A stretch of DNA of 64,000 bases from the NCBI GenBank assembly GCA_037783415.1, contig JAZGTN010000016.1:803001-867000 (forward strand), written 5' to 3'. Position numbers and translations under genes: made by a program. Under the pieces are notes generated by a model. That model was given only the letters and a program-made list of their open reading frames with translations, had not been told where the DNA came from and searched no databases. Position 1 is the stretch's first letter. Every line of letters begins with the position of its first letter. The stretch is from Leptasterias polaris (taxonomy: Eukaryota > Echinodermata > Asteroidea > Forcipulatida > Asteriidae). Shown here piece by piece: positions 35,149-45,685 of this stretch.

Positions 35149-35514
35149 AGGGACGAGTTGGTCTATAAAAAGCGTTTGTAACAGTTTGTTATGAGATGCA
35201 TATGGTTAGAAAGATGTTTTAAAAGTAGAATACAATGATCCACACAAATATGCCTCGATATTGCGTGGTTTTCCTTTTCGTGAACTAACACGGTCGGCCA
35301 TTTATGGAAGTAAAATTGTTGACTCCCATAAATGGCCGACCGTCTTAGTTCGCAAAGTAAAAGGAAAACCACGCAATTTCGAGGCATATTGTGTGGATCA
35401 TTGTATTCTACTTTTACAACATCTTTCTAACCATGCATTATGCATATTTCATAACAAATGGTTACAAACGCTTTTTATTAGACCAACTCGCCCGATCCTA
35501 GGCAACGTGTCCCT
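35149..35514. mobile_element. 366-bp TTAA foldback MITE, best-preserved copy
   Basis: TTAA flanks at 35145-35148 and 35515-35518. Outer arms pair along most of their length: CAAATATGCCTCGATATTGC against GCAATTTCGAGGCATATTGT. The centre forms a GGCCATTTATGG/CCATAAATGGCC hairpin. Non-autonomous, no coding sequence. Other copies or pieces lie at 10655, 11560, 16497, 18550, 24252, 26716 and 41889. Confidence 0.85.
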
Positions 35515-35518
35515 TTAA

Positions 35519-36274
35519 AACACTATAATATTATTGGAAAGGAATTTTGTGACCAACAATTTAGAGTATACTTACAACAACTCTAACATGCATGCATTCC
35601 CTGTACACTGTTTACTGAAAAACGCGGCCTTGTTCGGTAAGATTTGAAGTTTTGATTTACGATTGTTTTCGTTACTGTTTGAAATAATGAACTTCGGTTT
35701 CGAAAGGAGCTGCTATTAATTCTACAAAGAGTAACCAGTTTGGTTCAATGGTTACGTTTTCTGATTTATTCAGAGGTTATGAGGTGTTTTGGTATTGCAT
35801 CTCCCGCATGAGTATCTGTTTTGCAAATCGGGAAAAGAGCTAATAGTTATAATAGGGCGCCGGTAATTGTACTTTATTTGTATAGAGTAATTAGCAAATT
35901 TCAATTTAAACATTGTTGTGGCGATTTGTGTAGCGGCCTTGTATCAATATAACAAGTTAGTTTAACCGGTAAACTGTTCATTTTCACAATCTTTTTTGAA
36001 TAATTTATTTATTTAAATTGAAAAACCGAAGCTATAGCATAATTTTATGCTGTTAGGCAAAATCTATTTTACGCTTAAGGAAGTGTAAGTCCGAGAAAAG
36101 CCCCCTATTTGGTCCAACACTAATTTTGGTTCCATGAACTAAAAACACCTTCATTCTTGTCTGTATTGTCCAGGTAGATGCCCAACATTTTAAGAATGTG
36201 TTGTTTTTTTTTGTTTTTTTTTAAATCAACGTATATATATCTCAGAGGATTAAACTTTCTCAATGTCCCAATGG
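35519..36274. other. non-coding block sequence, CTL-E unit
   Basis: Parallels 12300-13000 and 18940-19630. No gene. Confidence 0.5.
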
Positions 36275-36524
36275 TATGGTGGCCCTGAAGGGACACAGAA
36301 CATATATAATATTCACGTAAATTTTGCGATTTGGGGCAAAAATCGTGAATATGTACGTAAATATTTGCGTGAATATTCACGAATTGTGCCTCAAGCGCAA
36401 TTATTGACGTAATTATTTACATGAATATTTGCGAATTGGGGCAAAACAGTGATTTTTAAGGTAAATATTCACGTAAATATTCACGTAAATATATATGTTT
36501 GATCCCTCATTTAGGGCCACCATA
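36275..36524. mobile_element. 250-bp inverted-repeat element absent from the CTL-C block
   Basis: Ends are TATGGTGGCCCT and AGGGCCACCATA. The interior is built from permutations of AATATTCACGTAAAT. The CTL-C block reads straight through the corresponding point (near 19650), which gives a filled-site and empty-site comparison. Confidence 0.7.
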
Positions 36525-36785
36525 CAAGGGGCTACGAACTGCGCGATTTCTTAGAATTGCCCCAAAACGAAGTTTGGTCATACAATTTCGTAATGCCTAT
36601 TTTCTTTTTCTGATTAATCTTTATTAAACTGAACATTTTCAAAGGTTAGTTGAGACAATCTAGAGGTATTTGTATATAATTTTGTGAACAGGTTTGATTT
36701 TGTGTGATTTGAATCTTTACACGTGAAGACAGATATTAGTTTAACCTTACGGTTACACGATTATGAAGATGATTGGACCTGGAAA

Positions 36786-36890
36786 AGCCGGTTGGTTTAG
36801 TCTCATTATTTCGACAACTGTACTCTCGTCGTTGTCAGTCTCCTATAACGACTACTTCAGAGCACACTACATTGAATAAACCAACCGGCT
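36786..36890. mobile_element. 105-bp hairpin element
   Basis: AGCCGGTTGGTTTA at the left and its exact complement TAAACCAACCGGCT at the right. The CTL-C block has it at about 19906-20013. In the CTL-B block only the right arm survives, because the inverted minisatellite replaces the left. Confidence 0.7.
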
Positions 36891-37109
36891 CTCACAGAGC
36901 CATCACCTCAAGTTTTCAAGAAGAGACAATTACATGGTATTTACGTTAAACTAAAATGATTAGTAGTAATTAATTGATGTAATCATATGAGTATAACATA
37001 TTACTGATGAGGTTCATGTTTTAGGACACTTTCGCAGCACTGCAAGCTCAAAATAAATTACACTATGCACAAAAAAGCCATGTTTTACTCAATTTCTCAA
37101 ATGACTTGT

Positions 37110-37400
37110 GCGAAGTTATCGCAACCAACTCCGATCCTTCGAAACTAACCCCGACCAGCCGCGATCCTTCAAAATTAACTCTAAAACACTCGACACTCGA
37201 AAATTTACCTCAAACAACGAACGTACCCCGACCCTCCAATATTAACCCTAACCAACCCTGACCCTTAAAACTAAACCGTTGCCAACCTCGACCCTCAAAT
37301 TAACCCTAACCAACCCTGACCCCTCCAAAATTAACTCTCAACCGACCCCTCAAAATTAACCCTAACCAACCCTGACCCCTCCAAAATAACCCAAATCAGC
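37110..37400. repeat. C-rich minisatellite, CTL-E unit
   Basis: About nine degenerate units of the 30-bp CCCTCAAAATTAACCCTAAC type. Confidence 0.8.
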
Positions 37401-37410
37401 ACTGACCAAT

Positions 37411-37640
37411 CAAATAATAATAATACTTTATTCAGGCACTTAAGAACAAAACAAGCAAAATATCACAAAAAACAAGATATAAAATAAGAATACAAATTAA
37501 ATAACCCGCCCCACCCCAATATACAGCATGGATAAAATTGTGATCAAAGTTAGTGCTAACTAATCCCGACCCTTGAAAATAATCCCTTACCAATTTTGTT
37601 AAAAAAAAACACCAATAATAATTAATGTTAATGTAGGGAG
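37411..37640 (-). mobile_element. possible retroelement 3' end
   Basis: Read on the minus strand, a stretch ends AGTGCCTGAATAAAGTATTA followed by TTATTATTATTT. This is the kind of tail seen on some non-LTR elements. No reverse-transcriptase sequence is attached. Confidence 0.3.
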
Positions 37641-39749
37641 CCAAGTGCGCCCTCAGTGTTTATATTGTAAACAGTTTACTTTGGGGTCGCGACCTGTAGA
37701 CCCAGTCTCTTTTTCCTTTGGTAGCTTTTAGCACGAGAGAGCACATTGTAATTGGTCTCCATTTCTCTCCATTTTGTGGGGAGCATGACTCTGGCCATGC
37801 TCCTAATACTATTAATTTGGGAAGAATAATGTCGTAGAACTCTCTGTGAGTATTATACTATCTTCAATTACCTTTTGATTTAAGAAATATTGTTACTTGT
37901 AAGGCCATTTCATTCGGTATATAATTGTAAACTTGGGTGTGAGTGTGCGTGTGTGTGTGTGTGTGAGTAGCCAGCGTCGTGTTGTGGTGAACTTTTGACC
38001 TTTATTAACTTTTGCTGTACATAAGTCAGTGACTGTGTGCATTTGTATTACATGCTATTTTGTGTTCTATGTGCTCGGCATTGAATTAAATCAGTACAGG
38101 AGATCATTATTATATTTAACACGTCATCATGTAGAATTTCTTGCTTGCTTTTATTGTATTGTATTCTTCTGGTGAATACTCGTCCTTTTTAATTAGAGGA
38201 CCGGCCTCCTTCCCGTGTCTCTACATTAATTTCATGAGAAATGAACCGCTAGTCGTATCACCGCCTCCCGCCCCACTTCCAGTTACTCGAGTGGAAAAGT
38301 GTCGAACATGCGCACAGTCGATACGTTCACCCCTTGCCACGTTGAGACAGCATCACAACACGATGTAAACGTGTTTTCAAAGCGTTAAAGCTAGCTAGTT
38401 TGAGTATAGGGACTATAAAAACGACTGGGAATGTCTTTAACACAATGTTAAACAACACTGGTACAATTTTCTCATCATTGTTCAGTGAAGATACAAACGT
38501 GAAATTTGATGATATTCAGTCAAAATAGTATTGGATTTAATCTTTTGAATTGCAAAAACCTCAAATCTTTTTAAGACAGTACAGACTCGTTTGTATGACG
38601 TCACGTTCAAAATTTCGCTATGAAATATCAGACAAAATGCCATCTCCGTTTCAACATGGGGTTTAAACGGTGCAGCCTCTAGGTTTGTTATGAGGACTCT
38701 TTCTCTTAAAAAACGAGAGCAACACAAATTGAATTCGACATTGAGCACCCCGTTTTAACATTGCAGCGAGTTCGGCTGTCAGCGCGCGTGTGACAAGTCA
38801 ATAAAAGCATATCATCCCCCACGTGGTAAATCCCAGGCATGCGATAGTCCATGATATCCTCAGCAGTACTATTACACCCAATCTGAAAGGAGTGTCAACC
38901 AACAGGGGTCGTAGACTTGGGTCAGAGGGGCTGAGACAAAAAATCCTTCCATTGCACCTGTGCATTAGTTTGTACACAAAGCAATGGCCGCCTGGTTAAT
39001 GTCAATGACACCGAGGTCACGCGCGTGGTCTCCAAAAGTCCTGGACCCATTGAGTTGAATGAAAACATCCCCAACTAGCTGGGAGTCCTTCGATGTCTTG
39101 CCGTCATTTCTGCGGTTAGAAAAGGGGATATAAGCCCTTGCAAGCCCTCTTAAGTGATTTATTATGTGTGCCAGTCACGGCTGACAGTCATCCGAAAATA
39201 CGTTAGGTCGAAACAGGCGACTCCTTTGAAGGTTTTAAAATGGCGCCCCCTTCGGCAGTTGGTATTAGGTAATTCAGTTTGGAAGCCGGAAATCCTGACC
39301 TCAGTGCATGTCAATATTAAACCAAGGCGTGCTACTAGTCCAAGATGAAATTATTTTTCCCCTCAAATTAGTAACAAAATAAAGCCTAAATGTTAGGTAT
39401 TGCATGGCCGACGTATTTTGAATGCTAGGTGGATGATTGAAATCGTTTTGTACAATGTTTGCTAGCTTGATTTTTTTTTATTAAGCCATGTTTGAATACT
39501 TTCTTTGGCACAGCTTCACGGTTGGCTCTTTTTGTCTACTTTATGTCTACATTGGGGTGCGTACGTGACTTTTAGAACTGGCAGAAAAAAGCAGAAGATT
39601 ATAAATATAAAGAGTTTGTACGTGGCTTGTTGCCTTTGTTGCAATAGTACAGCATGCAATATCCACAGCGGAGGCTACTGAATTGAATGTGAGACCGGTT
39701 GCTTTCAAAGCTAACCGACCGTCTTCCTGGACTTCAAGGTTTCGTTAAT
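37641..39749. other. non-coding block sequence, CTL-E unit
   Basis: 38235-38440 and 38490-38760 match the CTL-C block (20700-20960, 21660-21900), and 39485-39750 matches 14300-14580. At 37940-37965 there is a (GT)n run. No conserved reading frame. Confidence 0.5.
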
Positions 39750-41185
39750 TAGCTGTTCCGACCTAGCTGTCGGAACAGCTATTGTTTTCGTCGAGATTTT
39801 TATTATTTTTCTTATACATTTGTTTCCACCTAAATCCCATAGCATTTGCACACGTTTTTTGTATACAGCTAATATCCTAGAGCGTAATACGAAAGAGTGA
39901 GATCATTATATCAAATTGAAGCTTAGTACATGAACTTAACTCTAAATGTGATAAATGTTAAAATTATTAATTAATTAGCCACTTTACAGCGATGTGAATA
40001 TTTAATTAGCCAACCTTGTGTGCACCAAATCTCAAAAAGTATACCCCCGATCGTCAAAATTGTTTCAGTTGTAGACTCCTGGAATACTGTATATGTGCAT
40101 CCCGGCCTGAAATTACGGACGACGTCACAATGACGTCATTTATCGCGCATTTTCGCCCGTGTACAAAACAAATGGAGATAGTGAAAACAAATCCGACTTC
40201 TAGAAACATAATTTTTCAATTAAGCTTAAATTTAACGTCCTAGATTACACAAATGTTTCTTAAAACGAGAAAGATTTTATTGACGGTCAGTTTAAAAGCA
40301 TAAAAACTTATTAAAACATTGTCAGTAGAAAAAAAACTCCCAAATTCTCAAGCAAATTGAACGCCGTGGGTACTCTGCCTAGAATTTGATATGTGTTTAT
40401 TTACGGAATGGAGTCAAATTCTAAACTCGTTCAAGTCCGCAACCCATTTATGACCCGTGTTGTTGCGTTTTTGTAGAATATACACAGAGATTCATTATTG
40501 TCGCCGACTGACACAAGTTTACGTTCATTCACAAGAATCGAGAAGAATATTTTTCTTCAGCGCGTCGAAAGGAAAACTGCTCAGGTCGTTATTCAGATTC
40601 AGCGTGAACGATAGACAACAAACGCATGGGTTTTTGGACGATCAGCGGGTGCAACTTCTTTGCGCTGGGAAACCCGTTCGCTGGAAAACCACATTTTTAG
40701 GGTTCCTTATGCAAACGCATTACTTCGAAAAATCACAATGTGGCGCAAACTAAAATTCATGGCAATACGGCAATAAAAACAGCTGATTGGGGAGAAATTA
40801 CATTTGTCCATGGGCTACAGGCCAGTGTTGGATTTGGGCTGAAAGCCAAAAATAGCAATCAATTCATATCCCATATAAATTTACGTTTTTAGCTTAACAT
40901 ACTCGATCGGTATTAAAGGGCACACAATTTGTTACAATTACGATTTTAATTCAGCATTGACCAAGTTTTATAACCTGCGCTTCCGTATTAGCCTGCGCAT
41001 TTACGGTTATTTTTTGTAAGCGTGTAACTGTTTTTGAAACGGTCGGTTACACAAGTTTAAACCATCTGTTCCATGAACACAATTTCAAGTTTAAAAACCT
41101 GTTTAAAAAAGGTTTAGTATATTTTATATAAAAAACTGCATAAGGTAAACACTTTCTGAAACAACCAACATTTACATTTCAAATG
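39750..41185. mobile_element. probable insertion starting with a perfect hairpin
   Basis: Block sequence common to three units stops after GTTTCGTTAATT. A hairpin then begins with AGCTGTTCCGAC (39751), a 6-base loop and GTCGGAACAGCT. The right limit is not visible. By about 41190 the next lectin block starts. ORFs of 75 and 98 aa inside have no recognised domain. Confidence 0.45.
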
Positions 41186-41189
41186 AAAA

Positions 41190-41816
41190 ATAATACTAGA
41201 GTGTGTACTGTATGTAAACTCAGCTGTTAAGATTGACATGTGTTTATTCATTAGTAATAGTAGGTCGGGGTGGTGGGGGGGGGGGGGGGGTTCTTGGCTT
41301 GCATTATAATGAGAAACCCAACAATTTTGGGTAAAATCAACTCATAAAATCAAATAAATTTACAAACATTTAATTACAAAATAAAAAGAAGCAGTACCGG
41401 TAACAAACGGTGCTTAAACGGGGAATATGCCCTATGTGTGCATTCGGATTCGGGACATTTCTTCCGTCGATTAACTAATTTTCAAGTCTTTGGGAAAATG
41501 TTTTGCTCACACTTAACAGAAAAATGTAGCTTTAGTCTCATCTAAATTTCACACTGGGCCACAGCTTATTATGCAAACTCAAAATCATAATAAAATTGTT
41601 TTCTTCAAATGTTATATTATATTAAAATGTGTTATTTTATATATTCCATAGTTTTTTTATTGATTTATCGCTGTTCTGTGAGAACTTCACGTTGCGCTGT
41701 TTCTTTTTGTGACTCGATGACTCGTGTTTTTATTAGTATTGACGGATCGCGGCGCAGTTCCGTTCTGTGAAGGTTACACCTTCTTGGTTATTTGTTCTGG
41801 CAGTATTTTCATTTTG
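41190..41816 (+). promoter_or_regulatory. CTL-F upstream region (second type)
   Basis: Parallels 15350-15957: poly-G run (41275-41291), TTCCGTCGATTAAC, AACTTCACGTTGCGCTGTTT and the leader TGTCAAGAGATGGTCTGCAA. The lectin coding sequence that should follow is gone. Confidence 0.55.
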
Positions 41817-41940
41817 TCAAGAGATGGTCTGCAAAACTATAATGTGGAAACTTGAATCTATTCCCGAATAAAACCAAAATGAGTAACTTAAAGGGGCACT
41901 TTGCCTTGGATTGGATAATTTGGGATATAAAAACCGTTTG
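41817..41940 (+). pseudogene. CTL-F: scar of a deleted C-type lectin
   Basis: The leader ending GATGGTCTGCAAAA runs directly into TGTGGAAACTTGAATCTATT. That is intron sequence found at about 10611 in CTL-B, 0.95 kb after its exon 1. All of exon 1 is deleted. The first 50 bp of the foldback MITE follow, and then unrelated sequence. Confidence 0.75.
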
Positions 41941-42875
41941 TACGGAGCCCCTAAAGAAACAGGTAATACAAAAATTGAAATAAGGTAAAACAAATAGCCT
42001 ACTGAAATTATTTTGTTCCTTCGAAATATTATTTCGCTCCTTCGAAATGTTATTTCGTTCCCCAAAATACGCTTTCTTTCCCTCGAAAGGAGATATCGTT
42101 CCCTAAAAAAAAGCTTTCGATTCATCAAAACACGACTTTGAATTTTTTGCCCGAAATATACTTTCATTCACCCGAAATATGCAAAAGCGGTCAAAAACAA
42201 AAGCGGTCAAAGGTCACCGTATACGCTTTACCAGCCGTTGCAAGTGTCAAACTTACGGGATACATGCTGTGCAATGTTGCAAGTTGACTGGTGCTCTGTT
42301 TATGTAAGTGTTTAACTACGACACCCATCCACCCACCCACCCACCCACCAACCCTTCCTCCCTGACCGCCCATCATCCCACCATCCCACCATCCCACCAT
42401 CCCATCACCACTTTTACAAACTTGACCCATCCTATACGCCTGTCTGCTGTGTCCGAAACCTCGCATTGATATTCCAGACTGGACTAGTAACGAAGATGCA
42501 ACAAGAACAACTACGAGTTCATAAGTTGCTTTAAGTTTCGATTTGCAATCAATGCTTCGTTCAAAGACAATCGAACAAAAAAGATGAAATAAATGTAGGG
42601 AACCCAAGTGCATGTAAATTTCGTACTACGCCACAGCTTATTATGCAGAACTCAAAATCATAATAAGTCTTACCAGGGATTTTTTCTTTCAAATGCTATA
42701 TGATATATTTTATTTTATTACATGCATAAAGCTCTTATTGATTGATTTATTGCTCTTATTTGAGAAATTAGAGCTTCGCTGTTTCTTTTTATGACTCGAT
42801 GATTCGTGTTTTTGTTAGAAATTTAAAGGATCGCAGGGCAGTTCCGTTCTGTGAAGGATTCACCTTCGTGGTTAT
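41941..42875. other. non-coding sequence with simple repeats
   Basis: 41995-42110 carries repeated TTTCGTTCCTTCGAAA-like phrases also seen near 44830-44890. 42320-42415 is a (CCAC)n then (CCATCC)n microsatellite. 42600-42875 is again lectin upstream sequence of the second type. Confidence 0.55.
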
Positions 42876-42879
42876 TTGT

Positions 42880-43059
42880 ATATCTGGCAGCAATTTCAGA
42901 GTTTGAGAGCAAACTGCTGGGTGTTGGTATTTCTGGTAGTAAACTACGCTGCCGCTAATGGGCAGTGTAGGGCCCCACCAGAGGGAGGCAAGACAAATGC
43001 TATCAACATTTGTAGCTGCAGCTGGTTCTGGATTGGTTGCAATAACATTGCAGTCGAAG
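42880..43059 (+). pseudogene. CTL-G: internally deleted C-type lectin first exon
   Basis: Signal-peptide region (GVGISGSKLRC against the usual frame) without the start codon, then AANGQCRAPPEGGKTNA. A large internal deletion follows, then CSCSWFWIGCNNIAVEG and a good donor GAAG|GTTTGT at 43059. No second exon follows. It is the most diverged lectin copy apart from CTL-D. Confidence 0.7.
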
Positions 43060-45234
43060 GTTTGTACACAATATCTAGAAATAATGTTAAATATCCTGTC
43101 CTCATAACTAGTTTCAACTTAATGACACTATGCCTACACAAAGCGAGCTCCTTAACGTAGACCGACGGCATTCCTTGTCCTACCATAGGACATAGTTCAG
43201 CCAATCATAAATATGCATATTCATTATTTGTTAATTTGAATTATACAACCACATATTTTGCCTCTCGATATATATAACAACTATTCAAGTATAAGAAAGC
43301 GATTTCTTCGACCTGTTATAGTTATTAAAAGGCACGAGAACGAGGCCGGTCTACGAATTAAAAATGAAGAACCTTCACCAAAATGCTACAAAAGCAAAAT
43401 CAACAAGACGACGCAAATAGCCTTATAATAATTATTTGAAATGATCTCCTGCAACTACTTTACTCTTACAAGAAAACAGCACACAACACAAATACTGAAA
43501 TAGCAGCACAGTCGATTATGAATAGGCAAAAGGTCAACATGAGGCTGGCTAGGTACACAAACAAGTTTACAATACTCGATTTAGCTAGCCCTAAGATTTA
43601 CAATATTTCTCTACAAAAGGTAGTTTTATAGACAAAACCGAGCTAAAAAGAGAGCTCTGGGACGTTATCCCTTACAAATAAATAGTGTTTGGAGCATGGT
43701 CAGAGCCATGGTCCCAACACAAATAGAGAGAAATACTTATCGATAATTAATGTGCTTATATCTCTTGCTCAAAGTTTTGTAAATGGAAAAAGGGTAAGTC
43801 CAAAGGTCGTGGACAAATACCTAACTTTATTGTACTGAGAAATATGCCAGCAATATTGAGGGCGCTCTTGGCCTCCCTACAGTTATACCATTTGCTATGT
43901 TTAAGGTCAGAGCTAAATGTGGCCCGAAATAGACAAGATGGGAGACGCTATTGTTAGAGAGCGATTTACAATGTTCTGAGTTCGTTATCTTGCGTTATTC
44001 ACGAGCCTCCAAAAATGACGTCAGAAGTTCGAGCTATTCTGATGAACCTATTTTGTATTCTGTTAACTTGTACCACTGACATCGTTGAGGGCGGAGTATG
44101 ACACTATGAAGTGTCGATTATAGCGAGGCAAATGTTGAAAGCAATCGAAAGAGCGACATCAGTACAGCCAGGACGCCATCTCGGTGTAAGGGTAAGCGCC
44201 GACAAACTAGTTCATATTAGCCCTTTGCCACTTGCGACCAATCGGGGGTCAGCAGTTCCATCTCCATCCGCCCGTCTTCCCTTCTATGAATTTCCCCGGT
44301 TTTGGTTTCTCTCCGCTCAAATCCATTCAAATCATACCGGAGCCCGTCAGGGACAAGGGCGGTGGTACAATGGTTTACTATTTATAGAAAGGAAAGATAT
44401 ATGGTTTGTCAAACACCGTCAACTTTGCCGTCATCGATCTTTGACAATAGTAGAGCAGACTTTCAAAATCACGCGTGAAGCTCTCTAGGTAAGAGGGGAA
44501 GCAAAGAGGTAAGTAAGTTTTAAAAGTTGTTAAAGACAAAGACAATCGTGGTTGGTAAATTATCGCTATTAGATCTGAAATATCACTGATCATCAATCTC
44601 CCCATCAGGTAATTTAGCATTCAAGATCCCCACATCATCGTTGTTCTTTTGATTGTCGCATTCTGAAACAAAATAAGCCACTAAAGTTCGGACATAACGG
44701 ACTGATTAATAATTAACAAGTTTGTTAATAGCCATACAAACAATATTTCTCCAATCAAAAGATGATTTAATACAAAGTAATACTCACGGAGAGCTATAAT
44801 TAGAGGATATTATCCCTCCCAGATTTCTGGGGAAAGAATTAGTATTTCGAGGGAACGAAATCATTTCGAGGGAATGATTTAGTATTTCGGCAGGCCTGGA
44901 ATTTCATCATTTTGAGGGCAAGGTCACTTTGGCCTTCGATAGGCAGACATTTTGAAGGGCACCAAGGCCAAAGGAAAGAGCACCAAGGCCAAATTGAAAA
45001 GATAAAAGGGCACGGAGGCAACCATTTTTGCTTAAAACACAAAACAAGTAATGTAACAGTCCATTTTACTGAAGAGGATTTTTAAAAGGTAAAAAACAAT
45101 GCGACCAGGCACAACGCTCAAATTGAGCAATCACCCTGCAAAAATAAACTATTGGTGAAACATAACATTATATTTTTTCCTAAATAACTTGATCAAAATG
45201 CTTTTGTTTCTGTCTCATCGTTTGTTATAACAAA
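43060..45234. other. non-coding sequence before MCT-b, possible promoter area
   Basis: A full CRE-type palindrome TGACGTCA lies at 44017-44024. A 125-aa ORF at 44111-44488 (+) has no recognised domain. It contains GTAAG motifs, so it could hold a 5' UTR exon of MCT-b, but nothing proves this. 44830-44900 repeats TTTCGAGGGAACGAAAT-like phrases. Confidence 0.4.
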
Positions 45235-45521
45235 TTAATTATAAAGATCAATTCCACATTTCGCACAGATATACCTCACCACCAGGTCGGTCAAGTTTTC
45301 GAACAATTTAAGCAAGAGGAATTTGCCATTGTTACCGCTATTGTGACCAGTCAGTGAGTCCGTTATGCATAACAACAGAACAAAATCAGTGTGTAGAATT
45401 TCCGTGAAAGTTATCACAAGCAGCACCGCAAGTAGACAGCACATAAATAGATAATGGCTGTCTCTGCGTTCTCTGATCAAAAACCTGTGTGGCCATATCA
45501 AAGTTGGTGCTAACACATACA
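45235..45521 (-). CDS. possible terminal exon of an unknown membrane protein
   Basis: On the minus strand a strong acceptor (TTTTTTCACTTTTTGCAG) is followed by an open frame ending TAA at 45235. The 95 codons include two very hydrophobic segments, YLFMCCLLAVLLVITFTEIL and FVLLLCITDSL, and a C-terminal NLTDLVVRYICAKCGIDLYN. I recognise no family. If real, its upstream exons would lie within or beyond MCT-b on the opposite strand. It could equally be a chance frame. Confidence 0.3.
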
Positions 45522-45685
45522 CTGCAAAAAGTGAAAAAATAGACAGGTGTAGATTAAACGAGTGTATATAATTATGTCTGTGTCCAACCTGTATATAGGG
45601 TGCCAAAGCCTTCTGGTATCACGTGTTCATCGCTGTAGTTCTTGATACTTATCCTCGGAGCTATTATCAAGTCACTACCGTTGTC

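Noticed and set aside
44111..44488. 125-aa ORF before MCT-b
   Set aside because: No domain, signal or membrane character and no homologous copy in the window. Kept only as a comment on the intergenic stretch.
45623..45685. Upstream start adding 21 residues to MCT-b
   Set aside because: A splice acceptor at 45638 and the shared start in MCT-a and MCT-c place the initiator at 45686.
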